The notes: generated by a model from the letters alone, not told the origin. Numbered from the stretch's first letter, positions 44,694 to 58,705 are shown. The stretch is DNA of 64,000 bases from Eutypella sp. D-1 (GCA_023313575.1 JAJTTP010000029.1:280412-344411), one strand, 5' to 3'. A program made the numbers and translations.

Positions 44694-47652
44694 ATGGATC
44701 GACCGTCTGGTTCAGGTCCAGTAGAAAGCAACTACTGGAATGGGATTCCATCCCATTACGCCCCCAGAGGTAAGATGCCATAGAGCTGTCATAAATTGAA
44801 CTAAAGTAATCGTTATTAGAGGCCCAATCGCCGAACCCTGCTTCTAGTTCGAGATATATAACTTTAGGTACTTGTTCCCACCACTTTGAGACGTTCGAGG
44901 ACATAATTAAAAATAACACTCCATACCCTGCGCCAGATCGCCGAGTTACTACCTGGAATCCACCACACAGAAATGTCCAGACACCCAGTACTGCCGAAAG
45001 TAGTCGCCCTGTTATGCTCAATGCGCTAGTGCTCGGAGTTGATTCTCCCAGATGTCATTCTCGGCTACAAGGTACTGCAGTTTTCAACAATAAATCTGTT
45101 ATGAAGTTCCTCCTTAGTAGGTTCTCGCTAATCCTGTCGATACAGATGCCCACCGCTATTCCCCACTACCGTATGCCACTAGGGGCGGCTACGAAGAGAC
45201 CGCCAGTTTCAACCACACTCCGCAACCTCACGTAGCTTCAGGTGAACATGATGAGCCCGTCGAGAATACCCTGGCGAGGCCCAAACCCAATGCCGATGGA
45301 GCGAGTTCCGCCAGAGAACCAGAAGAAAGCCGTTTATTAATGCTTGTCGAGTCAAAGTGGCCCTCCCTGAAGTCAGAGAAAGCTCGAGCATCGTTGCTGG
45401 ATTCCTTAGCCTCTAACATCGGGTCCATCGATGAGTTCAAGCCCAACGAAATAACTTCTTCTTGGTGTGGGTTCATTAGGTTCCAGTGGGAACTACCTGC
45501 TGTCATGGAGGAGATGAAGAAGGATGGTAGAGTACGACGGGCTAGCTCTTCCTGCAATGAAGATGAACCACCAAGCGACAGTCTCGGGCGCTTTGTGGTA
45601 CTCACTGGCTCGGACGGACTATACGAATGTGCAACTCTCGAGCGATTCCTTACCGAAAATTTTGGTTCCGAGGGGCTTACTGCACTTAGAATGATCTCCA
45701 ACGCACTCCGTATGCTGACAGATGCCAAGGACCCAGTACAGCAAACTATACGAACGGATTTCGGATTGAAACTATTCGAATCTACGAAGAGACACGTCAC
45801 GTTCTCTATTGAGGCATCTTGTGACTACGACAAAGCCATTTTCATCCAGGCGTGCGCATGGATCATGTCCGCAGTGAGATTGAACCCCGACTATCGAGCC
45901 ACCGCGAATGAACAGCAAGGAAAAATATACTGGTCCAAAACTTGCTTGAAAACCAAGATCACGGGGGACGGTCCATTTCAATTGCTTGGCTTTACTCTGG
46001 AGGCACTGTGTGAACTGCCTGGAGAAGGTTCGCGTTCTGATTCCCAATGTTGGAGACAGCTTTTTCGGTCAGGTATTGTAGCATCGTATACTCTGGATCG
46101 AAAATGGGGTCGTGGTATGAAAATGCCGTTCGAGATAATGGTCCATCTTGCAGCGGTCGAAAATTACTACGCCATAGATGGCGGCACGATACTCCATGGG
46201 TTCGATACAGCCTTGGTGCCTATCCAGAAAGACAAGGAGAGCGGTATCCAGTGGCATCTCGAGACAGTCAGCAAATCTGGACAATCACAGTTGAGCCCAC
46301 ACAAACTTCAGTCAATTCAACAGACATGGTTTCAGACTCGGGACCTGAAAATTCTGACTCAGACGCCATGTTACGTCGGGTGGTTTCCTCTCGCCCATGT
46401 TGTCCTAGGTTCTCAAGACCTAGTGGAGCGTAATAAAATGTCGTGGAGCAGTGGCCTCCATGACAGGGTCAGGACAGCCCATAGAAGGGGATTCGAGGCC
46501 GGCACGCAAATCTCGTTCACGGCAGGCCCTATTAGTATTTCCCCAAATGTCGTCAGCTCCTGGACATTTCATTCCAACATCCAGCGCTTCAACCCATCAC
46601 AACAATACATACAGGCTATCCGGCTAAATCGGTCCAAGGTCGCCTTGGTCATAGACACCCACACAAAGCAAGCATGGCTAATACCTCTCCTCAGCTTGAT
46701 TCTTCACTTATGCCATATATACTTCCAGGATGTCAAAGTAGAGAGCGAGGTGGACCATATTCCGTTCGCAAACCCTTCCGCAGACGGGGCTGGTGCCGTC
46801 ATAGACGCCATAGAGCAGAAAGGGGACCTCATCGTGATTGGCCGTGGTATCGAAGACCCCAATGACCCTAAGTCGTCCAGCAGTGAGACCCTTCGACAGA
46901 TGTTCCTGCGCATTAGCACAAATTTATTGGGAACCTCGACGACCATGGAAAAGCCCAAGGGAAACCACATCTTTGCTTCAGAATTAATGGATCTGTTGCA
47001 CGAGCCCGCAAAAGGGAGCAATTTGAAGGAAATCGAAATATCGGCTGCCATGGGCTCCTGGCAGGGCCTAGTAGAAAAAGTGGATGTGATCGGATGTTGC
47101 GCCCGCATCGGGCGGCTCATCGAACCCGTCACCCCGCTGCAGCAGAATTGCCAGTGTCATGTCCTACCCGAGAATTAGTTCCTGATGGGCGCTCACATGC
47201 GGTGCCTCGACGAACTCGCGCGGCGTGCCGGCAGTAGCCTTGATGAGCTCAGGGAAGGAGGAGCCTGTAAATTCGGAGTCAAGGCATTTTGGTGTGCAGA
47301 GAAGGGGTGTACCTGGGCTACGTGTGGAGATCGGATGCACCCTTCGATATGGGCCGATATCCTTGGACCTAACCAGTTCCTCCACCAGATCACGCAGAAA
47401 GAGGTAAAGCAACAGAGGGAGAATCGCCCGACGCGCTTGACGCACCCAGGGGAAGGCGGAAACGTCAACACGAACGGCGCGGTCGTGTTCGGAGGGTTTT
47501 CTTTGAGGGGGAGGGTCTTCAGAAAAGTCCTCGCCGACTTTAACGTTGACCGCACTCGCCGCCCTACGGTGGCCAGTCGCGAAACCAGTGGTTTAGAGGC
47601 GGTACTCAGCGACCAACAAACCCCCAATATATCCTATAGGGAACCGGCGTGA
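44694..47652 (+). pseudogene. Uncharacterised large fungal protein, interrupted by one in-frame TAG
   Basis: Exons 44694-44769, 44820-45071 and 45146 onward join in frame: GTAAGA and GTACTG donors, TTAG and ACAG acceptors. From the ATG the frame runs 786 residues to TAG at 47176-47178. The same frame then continues open for 157 more codons to 47652, with protein-like content (HMRCLDELARRAGSSLDEL, then ACKFGVKAFWCAEKGC). Its codon use resembles the part before the stop. The N-terminal exons carry RYITLGTCSHHFETFEDIIKN; the late part has QAWLIPLLSLILHLCH and AMGSWQGLVEKVDVIGCC. I recognise no named domain; it looks like a family of large accessory proteins in filamentous fungi whose function is unknown to me. 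Either the TAG is a recent nonsense change, a sequencing error, or the true end. No other frame break is seen upstream. Confidence 0.6.
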
Positions 47653-50600
47653 ATATTTCGAAGCATCGCTTAACAGTCAGTTTCTCCCACCAAGATAAGA
47701 TATAATTGCCTTGCTTGATCATAATACAAAGCAGGTACGGAAGTCATTTACATTAGCGCTGGTCTGTGTCCAGCGAGATCCAACGAGCATTGATGTTCCA
47801 GATATCTGCTGTCTCGTTGGCGAGGATGGTAGCTCCTCCAGGATGGAACTGTTCATTCTAAAAATGCAGGTGTTACCCATTTGAGTTGAAAGTGGTTTCG
47901 CATGCCATGCCATCTGGCTACCGATAAATGAATCTACGATTGATGGAGAGCCCTCTTTCCTATGTCGTTAGTGGTCTTAGGTAGTTGCAAACGGGGCGTT
48001 AGTAACACTGGGGGTCCGAAGCGAGCTAAGGCAGTCTCAAGATACAGAAAAGGGGGCCCCTATAAAGGTACCTAGCATATCTGATACATCTGATACACCA
48101 TTATAGAACTAGCCCTCGAATTTCCATTCTATGAACCTATGAATATCAAGGGCAGACATGGTTTGTCTCGATAAACTTTTACTAGAGAGCGTGTGCGGAC
48201 TTCAAAGGTGTAGTAGTAGTCATTATAATTCCATAGGCCCTCAAATTACTAGGTTTAGAAAAAATGGGGAAACATCTTTGCTTTTCTCATCCTGCCATTT
48301 TGAAGTTCTCTACCGTCAATCATACAGTCTTTGAAGCTGGCATTTTTGACAATGACGGCCCCTATGCCCCTCATCAAAGAATTGACCAACGGTATTTAGC
48401 GCGATCTTGACCTGGTGTGGTAATCCGAGGATCTGCTGAGATAGAACTCATGTGGTGTAAGCTCCAAGACCTCTAATATGGCCTCGGCTTTAGCTACTTG
48501 TATTGTGAACTGATGAGTAAGGTCGAAGGGGCCTTCCAGGGCCTTGGTCCGATGAAGGGTGGTGTCGTGGAGAAAAGGGGTAGCACGGAGAGGATAGGAA
48601 TGGCTCCACTTCACTTCATGTGTCAGATCCATGCCATTGAAGTGAGACGCAGAAGATTGAGAACATGGAAAAGAGAAGTATCGAAAAAGGGGAGAATTGA
48701 AGATGAACAGCAAACAAAAATCTGCGATCAGAACCGCGACTGCCAAGAGTGCACGCGGCATCATCCCAATCCACCATCTACCCTCACGCCCGAAGGAAAG
48801 GGCTTGAAGCTGGATAGAACCTCCCATTCGGCCTCGGCTTCATTGGCTTTCATTGATAGACTTTTACAGCTCGACTTACGAGGGCAGCTGCAGTACGACA
48901 ACCTTATCTCTCGATGCTTCTGGCGCATCCTCAATTTTTTAACATGCTAAGAGGGTACTGAATGCTGAAAGTCAAGGTACTATATCCAATAGAAGAGCAC
49001 ACTCAAACGCCCTCATCAGTGGGCACATGTTAATTGCCTTATGCCACTCCATACCTAAGTATGTAGATAGGTAATTATGCCACAAGGCCACAAGCATGAT
49101 GGTGGCGCGGCTTGATCCGACGAAACAACCTAGTAGGAGTCTGGGGCTCAGGGCTGACTGCTGGCATGTTTCTAGAAGAAGTTTAGAACCAAATCAACAG
49201 AGCCTAACTACCTAAATGAATAGGCGAGCCCTCTGAAACTCACCACGGCAACGGCAGTTGGGAAAAGCTAGTAATTGTTATTAATAGCGCAACGACACAG
49301 ATAGCATTGCCATAGTCACCGCCGTGTAGCAGATAAATAACCTCCCTCCTCCCATCGCTCCTGCATTGCCACCCTAGCTTTTACGGTCCACGCCTGTCCG
49401 GGCGGCTTCGCACACGTACGGAGCAAAGCCCTGGGGTTCATGATAGTTCTTCATATCCCGGCACACCTAGCAAGCAAGCAAGCTAGCGCATATCCCCCTT
49501 GGCATACAAGTGATCATCGCCTCGGGCCGCTGGCGCTATGACTCCACAATATTTGCCCGACATCTATGGCCCAAGTGTCGGCAATAATTTCCGGTAGCTT
49601 ATCCCCGCTAACACCCCCTGGCCCGACTCGCATTTCATTCACCGGATACAAGCCGCCACGAAGCCGCCACCAAGGTGACACAAGGAATCGGCTGCACGTA
49701 ATGATGAGTGACAGGGTTAATGAATTTATGTATGTAAACTCTTGTGTTTGCCACATCTTCGGTTCAAAGGTTCTTACTACAATACCTGCCGGCAGCCGCC
49801 TTTGTGCCAAATCGGTCGTATCATGTCTGCATGCAGCTAGCTACATGGCATAGTACGGTCAGCGGCAGGAGGGCTTGGGTCGATCTATCTAAGGACCTGC
49901 ATCTTTGAGACTCTGATCAAGTACTTAGCCGGATATTTGGTGCCTAGCAATCTAGGTAATACAATTACATGTAGTCTGAACTGTACTTGCGCGGACTGAC
50001 CATTGACGGGACGAACCGGCTAGCCGTGCTGCCCGTGCACACGACGACGAGGGCTTGGTTCTGTCTCCCGGATAGAACCAGATCCACCCGTCGGATAGTG
50101 AATTCTCCTTTACACTTGCCCATACCCGACGACTAGTAAGTCTCGAGTGGCGAGGGCTAGATTAGTCTTCAAACCAGGCTTCTTAAAAGCTTGGTGCCTT
50201 CTGCATCGCACCGGTGGAACATCGTGGCTTGGCCGTTTTTCAGCTGGGTAGCGCCCATGGGCGCTTCCAGATTAGACTTAGTATAGGCATAGCACTTCAC
50301 ACCCTCTTGACTAAGGCAAACTGAGATGGCTGTGATTATGAAGTTCGACAGCTAAGAGTAGGCCCACATTTCCATGCAGTCTTCGTATACATCGGGTTTG
50401 AACATTCCGGCCTTTGTTACGGCACTATGAACAGTAAGTCGGGCCGGATCTTGGGGGTCCAATGACCTACAGAAACTAGCTTCTGCCGGTATTTCTAACC
50501 CCTCCTATATCCATTTCATTTGCTTCCCCCGAACCTGTTGAAAAGCTTAACACCTGAAGGGTTGCAACCCAATCTGTCCTTGACAAGTCCTTGTCAAGTA

Positions 50601-51440
50601 ATTATTGTAGTACAGCATGCCAAGTTGAAAGGGCGGTGTAAGAGATTACGATTCATATATATATAAGAGGGATAGGGTTGCAAACCATGGTGGATTATGT
50701 TTTTACGACCGACGCAAAAACGTTGCGAAATAACGTACCATTCAAACGATCGTGGTAGATTATGGAAGCACAGAATGCTGCTCTTTTGATACATATATCA
50801 TTTTCTTGGTTTGTGCCGGTGTAATGTTGTCTCTAAATTTATCCGAGACATATAGCACATAGCAGCTATAAAACAAAGCCCCCAAGAGTACCGTATCTTA
50901 AGTGTATTGTATGTAAGTGTTACCGCAACAGTTTGGAACTAGGATAGGTTCACAGCATGAAGGCTCACTGCAGCAGTTGGGCAGCACCAGCAACAATGGC
51001 CTTTGGGGGGAGTAACACGACATCAGTTACAGTGCCATGTGACATAATGGCCTGAAAAGGCGGTGCTGCTAGGCCACGCATCTAGCCGCCGAGATACCGA
51101 AGCCCGAAACTGGGTGCAACTACACTACTAGCTACCGAAATAAGATCAAGGCCGTGACGGGCTGGAGTTCATCCGTTGCCATTAAAAAATTATCCTCGGG
51201 CTACGTTTTGACGGCGAAGCTCGTGTGTATGAACGTAGGACTGTCGACATTCCAGACCGACGTTACTATACATACAGTGGACGTCTATGGAAAAGCTTAA
51301 ATATACGAAGCTTATTTCGGATGTAACTGCCTCATTAGGTGTATGCATACTCAACTAGCTAGATATCTATATATAAGTTATAGGGTCTATATGATGGTAG
51401 GTACGTACGTAAGGGAAAAAGATAATAATATAAAAGGTGG
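47653..51440. other. Gene-free stretch before the AT-rich block
   Basis: About 3.8 kb of ordinary base composition with no supported gene. The longest frames (48396-48827 minus, 48498-48950 plus) overlap each other and lack recognisable domains. Composition drops sharply in GC near 51440. Confidence 0.45.
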
Positions 51441-52340
51441 TAAGATTAGTGTTATATTCTGGTCTAAGGTTTATTTATTTATTTAAAAGGGATATGGGCA
51501 AAACCTATATCTTTATATAAACGGGAAATAAATATATAAATATATTTTATTAATATATAGGTCCATATTAATAATTATTAATAATTAATATTTATTTTAT
51601 TTTTTTTCGTAATTAAATAATTATAAAATATTATTAATATAAAAAATAAACGAATAAATAATTAAATAATAAACGTTAATAATATTATTCCCGTTTTATT
51701 TATCTTTTTAATTTTAAAATAATTTAATTATTTTCGATAAACGTTTTTATAACTTTATTAAAAATAACTTTTATTATAATATCGGCAAAATTATAAATAT
51801 TATAAATTTATCCAATATCGTTAATTTTTTTATTTTCGTAAAATTATTTTAACGTTATTAAATCGATTATTAACCTTTTTTTATTAATATAAAAACAAAA
51901 TTTAATATATAAAATTAATAAAGCGCGGGGAAATAATAAACGCGTTAAAATAATATTTAACGAATAATATAAAATATATTTTATATTAAAATTTTAAACT
52001 ATTTTATATATTTTATTAATTAAAATATTATAAATAATACGTTTATATTTAATAAATAATTAATAAATAATATTATTTTTAATATTAAACTTATTATTAT
52101 AATTGTTTAATTTTTTCATTACTTAAAACGATAATATAACCGATTTACGAATTTATATATTTATTATTAATAAATAAATTATTAATAAAAATATATAATT
52201 TTAATTTAATAAGGTTTAATTCGATATAATTAAATCCGCGATTTTTATGATTTATTTATTATTTAATTTTAACGTTTAATATTTTAACTTTTTTAAAACC
52301 GGGTTTAATATATTATATTGCCGTAAAATAATCGAATACG

Positions 52341-52772
52341 TATAACGGCTGGTCTGTTCCTAACTATTAGTCCAGTCAAGGGGTTTATATTAATAAAAAT
52401 GCTAGGGTTTTAAGCAATAAATAATTACGTCTGGTAATAATAAAAAAAAAGGTATTTCGGGTAATTAAGTTATATTATAAATTAATAAGCTTAAAAACTA
52501 TTTAAAAAAAAGGTAATAAACGTAACTATATATTATTTTATATCTTTTATTCCTAATATTAGAATATATAGTTATTATTAAATCGTTAAGATCGTATCCG
52601 AGTATAACGATTTAATATCGTTAAGATTATTACCGATTTAACCGATCCTTCCTAATCGTATGGCGCATATGGCTTATTTTAATATGGTTATTTTTTTCTC
52701 CAGAATTTAAGTTAGGGATCTTTTCTTGCTGTGTTAGCCCCATTAGGCCTAATGGCCCGACCGGTCATAACA
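52341..52772 (+). mobile_element. Solo LTR A with 5-bp target duplication ATACG
   Basis: Starts TATAACGGCTGGTC (TG changed to TA, as RIP would do) and ends GACCGGTCATAACA. ATACG lies directly on both sides (52336-52340 and 52773-52777). The matching target duplication proves a single LTR bounded by one insertion, so it is a solo LTR and not the 5' LTR of the gypsy copy that follows. Length is 432 bp. Confidence 0.88.
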
Positions 52773-52985
52773 ATACGGCTTTTAATTAATAAATAAAAAA
52801 AATATAAATTCCGCATATTTATTACTTAATATATTTTTTTATTAACTCCGGAAAAATATTTTTAAATTTAAAAGTTTTAACTTTTTAATTTATTTTTTTT
52901 ATATAATAAATATTTTATATTTACGGATAATAATTCGTAAATTATTAAAATTTTCGGTCGATTTATTTTTTAATATTTTTTATAA

Positions 52986-53418
52986 TGTTATAACCGGTCG
53001 GGCCATTAGGCCTAATAAGGCTAATACAGTAAAAAAATATCCCTGATTTAAGTTTAAAAAAAAAAGATAGCCATATTAAAATAAGCCATATACGTTATAC
53101 GATTAAAAAGGATCGGTTAAATCGATAATGATTTTAACGATATTAAATCGTTATACTCGGATACGATTTTAACGATTTAATAATAATTATATATTCTAAT
53201 GTTAGGAATAAAGGATATAAATAATATATAATTACGTTTATTACCTTTTTTTTTTAAATAATTTTTAAACTCCTTAGCTTATAATATAATTTAATTATTT
53301 AAAGCACCTTTTTTATTATTATTATTAAACGTAATTACTTATTATTTAAAACTTTAATATTTTTATTAATATAAATTTTTCGATTAAATTAATAATTAGG
53401 AATAAACCAGCCGTTACA
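52986..53418 (-). mobile_element. LTR B, reverse orientation, no target duplication
   Basis: Starts TGTTATAACCGGTC and ends AACCAGCCGTTACA, the reverse complement of the LTR A family, over about 433 bp. Flanks are TATAA and TGTTA, so no target duplication is visible. It lies 213 bp after LTR A and directly left of the plus-strand gypsy copy. LTR A and LTR B together form an inverted repeat with a short spacer. Confidence 0.82.
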
Positions 53419-56400
53419 TGTTATAAGCTTTTATTTAATAATGTTATTAACTTTAAATAATATTTAATAAAATGTTTTTTTTAAGTTAAAAACTTTAATA
53501 AATTATTAAATCATTATTTAAACGAATTAAACGAATTAAATAAATAACGATTATAACCGTAACCTAAAGGATTATACCCGTTAAATTTAAACTTAAAAAA
53601 CCTGGATTTTATAATAACATTACTTTTATACGGCTTTTTTTTATTATAACTATAACTTATTTATATTAATAACGTTATATATTAACCGAAAAAGCCGATA
53701 AAATTTTCGATATCGCTTTATGCTTTACCGGAAAGATAACTTAATAGTTTAAACCTATTTTAAATGCTTTCGTAAAAATGAAAAAAAAAAAGAATTACGG
53801 AAATTAAACGTTTTTTTAAAAAATATAAAAATTTCGTAAAAAAGGTAAAAACTAATTACGGAAAGCCGGATAAAGCTTAAACCGTTACATAATAACTTTT
53901 AAATTTTAAATAAAAAAAATAATTTATATTTACGCCGCGTAATTTAAATAATTTATAATAAAAACTGATTAAAAAAACGATAAATTTTTTATCGATATAT
54001 TTTACTAAGAACTTAAAAATACGGTTAAAAATAAGATTATTTTATACGATAAATTAAATACCATTAATAAGTTTATTACCTTAATAATTAAAATCGATAA
54101 TAAATAATTTAAACGGCGTTAAAAGAAAAAAGGATATTATATATTTAAAAAGTCCAAAAAATATTAAAGTAATAAAAATTAAAATTAAAAGCTTACCGAT
54201 ATAATACGAAAAAATAAATAATAAATTAAATATTATAATTATAATAAAATAAAATATTTTAAAAAAGAATATAAAGGATTTAAGCAAAATAAAAATTAAA
54301 AACCCGTACCCGAAAAAAAGTAACTTTTTGCCGGTAAAAAAACGTTCGGAATAATCCGCTATATATACTCGGATAATAATATTTATTAATAAAAATTATA
54401 AAAAATTAAACGATTAACTTAAGCCGTAATAAAATAATAACATTAATAATAATAAAATAAATACTTTAATAACGATAAAAAAAAAGCTTTTACGGAAATT
54501 TATTTCGTAAAAAAAGGAAAAATAAAATAATTAATTAATTAATTTAAGGAACGATAAAACTATAAATTATAAAAAATATACGGCATTTATATTAAACGAT
54601 TTTAATAACGTTTTAAAAAATAACGATTTAAAATTTATTTATAATAATTTCGTAACTGGGATAAGTTTATTAATTAAAAAATTTAAACTTGGACGTTATA
54701 TTTTTTAAAACATTTTATTAATTACCGAAAATACGAATATTATTAATATAAAAAACGAAAAATCGATATTATTAACCGAATTAAATAAATAGTTAAAAAA
54801 GGATTCGATTTTTTATAATAAAAAAGAGACGAAACCGATTAACGATAATATACGGAAATTATACGTTATATTAACCGTATACCGTATAATTAGAAATAGT
54901 TAAAAAAAATATTTTGCTTTAAAGGATATTAAATATGTTATTATAACGAATATATATATTAAATATTAAAAGCTATAAAAATCCGGAATAAAATTAAATA
55001 ATAAGAATATAAAATCCGATATTAAAAAAATAAGTTATTAAATACCGATTTATATATTTATAAAAATTTATTAAAAAAGATAATTTTTAATAAAATTAGC
55101 TTTAAATATTTTTATAAAGATTTAATAATAAAAAAATAACCGTATGTATAAAAAGAATCCAGCGAAAAAAAATTTTATAATAACTTATATAATACCGTAT
55201 AAGTTTATAATAAAGATTTAAAAAAATAAAACCGTTTATATTAAAATTATAAAGCGGTATTATAAAGTTTAAAAACGTAATACGATATTTATAAACTATT
55301 TTAAAAGCTTAAAAACGATATAAATATATTATAATACGAATAAAGGTTAAAAATAATTAATATACCGTTATAATAAATAACGGAACCGACGGTAATTATA
55401 TAACTTTAAAATTATGTAATAAATTATAATTATTATAAAAAAAGAAATAATACCTTTATAATATAACGGGAGCCGAAAGTTATGCTTTTAAATACGACGA
55501 AAAAAAAGAATTATAAGAAACCGATTAATTTAACGTATATATTAAAAGATAAAAATAAAACGTTATTTTCGATATTATATTTTTAAAAAAATACGATATA
55601 ATCTTTAAATAATTATAATTGCATTAATATAATTTATCGATTAATTGGAAAACTGGCTAAATAATATTCCTTTATTTTTTAAAAACCGATAATAATTTAA
55701 AAAAAAGATTTTAATATTTAACGGATAATAAATACGGATATAAAGATACGATAAAAACCTTATTAAACAAAATATAACGAATTAAAAAAAAGGATATAAA
55801 AAAAGGATTAAACGAATTATTATATTTATCCGATAACGATTCCGTTTTTTTAATAGCATTTTAAAAAAAGAAAATACGACGATATTATAAATATATAACG
55901 TATTATTATAATATTATTAATACGATAAAATGTTTTACGAAAAATTTAAAAAAGGATTATTAAACCGTAATAAATAAGATTATAAGATTATCTTTATAAA
56001 AAAAAAACGCCACGATTTTATAAAATTTATAACTTTAATAAAATCGAACTTAAAAAATTACGAGAATATTTCGAAAATAAGTTAATAAAAGGATATATTT
56101 AACGATTAAAATTATTAACAAAATACTTTATTATGTTTATACTTAAAAAAAACGGCAAATTACAATTAATAATTAATTATCGATAATTAAATAAAATTAT
56201 TATTAAAAACCGAATACCATTATTATTTATTATTAAAATAAAAAACCGTTTATACAGAATTAAATAATTTATTACTTTAAACTTTAAGGACGGATATTAT
56301 TATATTAGAATTAAACCCGGAGATAAATAAAAAACAGCCTTTAAAACGAAATACGGTTTATTTAAATATTTAATTATGCCTTTCGGATTAATTAATATAT

Positions 56401-58265
56401 TAACATCGTTTTAACGCATAATTAATTACGTATTACGAAAATATTTTAATGTTTTTATTATTTATTATTTTAACGATATCTTTATTTATTTAAAATTAGA
56501 AAAATAATATAAAAAGCATATATATAAAGTATTATAAATATTATAAAACGTTAACTTATTAATAAAACCCGAAAAAAATATATTTTATATATAAAAAATA
56601 AAATTCCTCGGATATATTATCACCCCCGAACATATTAAAATAAACCTTAAAAAAATCGCAACTATTAAAAACTAAAAAATACCTATTAATATAAAAAAAA
56701 TACAGGCCTTTTTCGGCTTAATAAATTATTATCGGAAGTTTATATAACGATTTGGATATATTATAATACCTTTTACGGAATTAATAAAAAAGGATAAACG
56801 GTTTATATAAATTAATAAAATAAATAAATCTTTTAAAAAATTAAAAAATATTATTATTAACGAATTAATACTTATTATATACGATTTTAAAAAACCCGTT
56901 AAATTAAAAACCGACGCTTTGGATTATGTTTTCGGAGCATAAATTAAATAACGAGATAAAAAAAGAAAATTATACTTTATCGTATTTTATTTTTATAAAT
57001 TTATTAAAACCGAACTTAATTATTTAATTTATAATAAAGAATTTCTTATTATCGTTAACGTATTTAAAAAGTTTAAATATTATTTTATAAAAAATATGCA
57101 TTAAATTAAAATTTATACCGACCATAAGAATATTATATATTTTTTTACCATTTAAACCTTTAACGGAAAACAGTTACGATATATTAAATATTTTACGGAA
57201 TTCGATTATATTATTATTTATAAAAAAGGATTAAAAAACGGATAAATAAATATTATCAGCAAATAACCTGTTATAAAAGAAAAATATATATTAATTAAGT
57301 ACGCGGTATTCCGATAAATGTTAAAAAGATATTTAAAATAATAATAAATTGCTATTATTAAGATTATTTAAAATAACTTATATAAGTAAATCGAATAATA
57401 TAATAATAAATTATTAATAAAAAAATAAATAAAAAAATTATAAGTATTATAAGAACTGTAAAAACAGTTAATATAAAAGATTTATAAATATTTTTTATAT
57501 AAAAACCTAAAAAATTACAAACTTTTTAAATAATTATAACGAACCTATATATTCGATAAAATAAAATTAATAATATAACAAATACGACGACGATATAATA
57601 TATGCGGAAAAATTAAAATAAAACGATATAAACTTTATAAAAAATTATAACCATTATTAATTAATAAATGATTATAAAAGTTTATTATATTTGATTTTAT
57701 TATTAAGTTACCGATATTAAAAAATTTAATAATATATAACGGTTATAATAATATATTCGTAATTATTAACCGATTTATAAAATTTTTTTACTTTATTTTA
57801 TATAACGAAAATACCGATATAAAATAAATAATATATATCTTTTTATAACATATTATAATAATACACGGCTTTATATTCGAAATTATTTCCGATAAAGGAA
57901 TAATATTTGTATCGAAATTTTAATAAAGTTTTATAATAAGATTAAAATTAAACCCTAAACTTATAACAGCTTTTAAACTTTAAATAAACGGATAAACAGA
58001 ACGAATTAATTAAATATTAAAAACTTATTTTCGATAATATATTAATTATAAGCAGAATAATTAGGTTAAATAGTTATTTATTACATAATTAGCTTATAAC
58101 ATAGCTTATTATAAAAATATACGAATAATATTTATTAATATTAATTTCGGATTTATTTTAAACGTTTATCGAAACGTTTATAAAAAAGGACCGGATAATA
58201 TTAAAGTTATGTTAATATTAAAACGATTTAAATAATTATATAAAAAAATAAAAGAAAAACTTAAA
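53419..58265 (+). mobile_element. Ty3/gypsy retrotransposon, degenerate plus copy, truncated in integrase
   Basis: Reading the plus strand with stops allowed, Gag-like sequence lies near 53640-54100. Reverse transcriptase is near 56100-56500 (NGKLQL, DGYYYIRIKPGDK, MPFGLI, YFNDIFIY in place of the YxDD core). RNase H is near 56900-57250 (KTDALDYVFGA, YTDHKN) and integrase near 57680-58260 (a D-box, then INGQTERINQILKTY). Domain order RT-RNaseH-integrase is that of Ty3/gypsy. The copy stops inside integrase where LTR C begins. It lacks the chromodomain-like 3' end that the minus copy keeps. It is inactive: stops occur in every domain. Confidence 0.88.
54666..56902 (+). repeat. Left arm of near-identical inverted segment
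   Basis: The reverse complement of 61637-63869 matches this 2237-bp segment with no substitution in any stretch I compared, and only one-base homopolymer differences plus one tiny local change near 54841. Immediately outside, at 54665 and 56903, the two gypsy copies begin to differ, mostly by transitions. Confidence 0.75.
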
Positions 58266-58705
58266 TGTGACGGCTGGTCTATTCTTAATTATTAGTCCAA
58301 TTAAAGGGTTTATATTAACAAGAGTGTTAAGGTTTTAAATAATAAGTAATCACGTTTAATGATAATAAAAAAAAAAGGTGCTTTAAGTAATTAAATTATA
58401 TTATAAGCTAATAAGTTTAAAGATTATTTAAAAAAAAGGTAATAAACGTAATTATATATTATTTTATATCCTTTATTTTTAACATTAAAATATATAATTA
58501 TTATTAAATCGTTAAGATAATTAATTATTTTAATTATCCTAAATTATTAAGATAGTTAGTTATTTTGGTTATCCTTTTTATCACGTGATTTAAACGTAAT
58601 TATCCCATTATGGCTAGGTTTTTTTAAAAGCTTTGTTTTTTCGAATAAGATTATGATTTATTATTGGCCCCATTTAGCCTTTTATAACCTAACCAGGTTA
58701 TAACA
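58266..58705 (+). mobile_element. LTR C, forward, no target duplication
   Basis: Starts TGTGACGGCTGGTC and ends AACCAGGTTATAACA, about 440 bp. Left flank TTAAA is gypsy integrase; right flank CGATC is the relic-gene side. The flanks do not match, so this LTR joins two unrelated sequences. That fits recombination between LTRs, or a deletion, and not a simple insertion. Confidence 0.83.

Noticed and set aside
48396..48827. Minus-strand frame of 143 codons with a hydrophobic N-terminal segment
   Set aside because: Starts with ATG, but a plus frame overlaps it and no family or exon context supports it.
54081..54287. Minus-strand AT-rich frame of 68 codons
   Set aside because: Only Ile/Phe/Leu/Lys from AT-rich RIP sequence; lies inside the gypsy copy on the wrong strand.
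52341..58705. LTR A and LTR C as the two ends of one full-length gypsy element
   Set aside because: LTR A has its own target duplication, LTR C has none, and the internal region is broken by LTR B and truncated in integrase.
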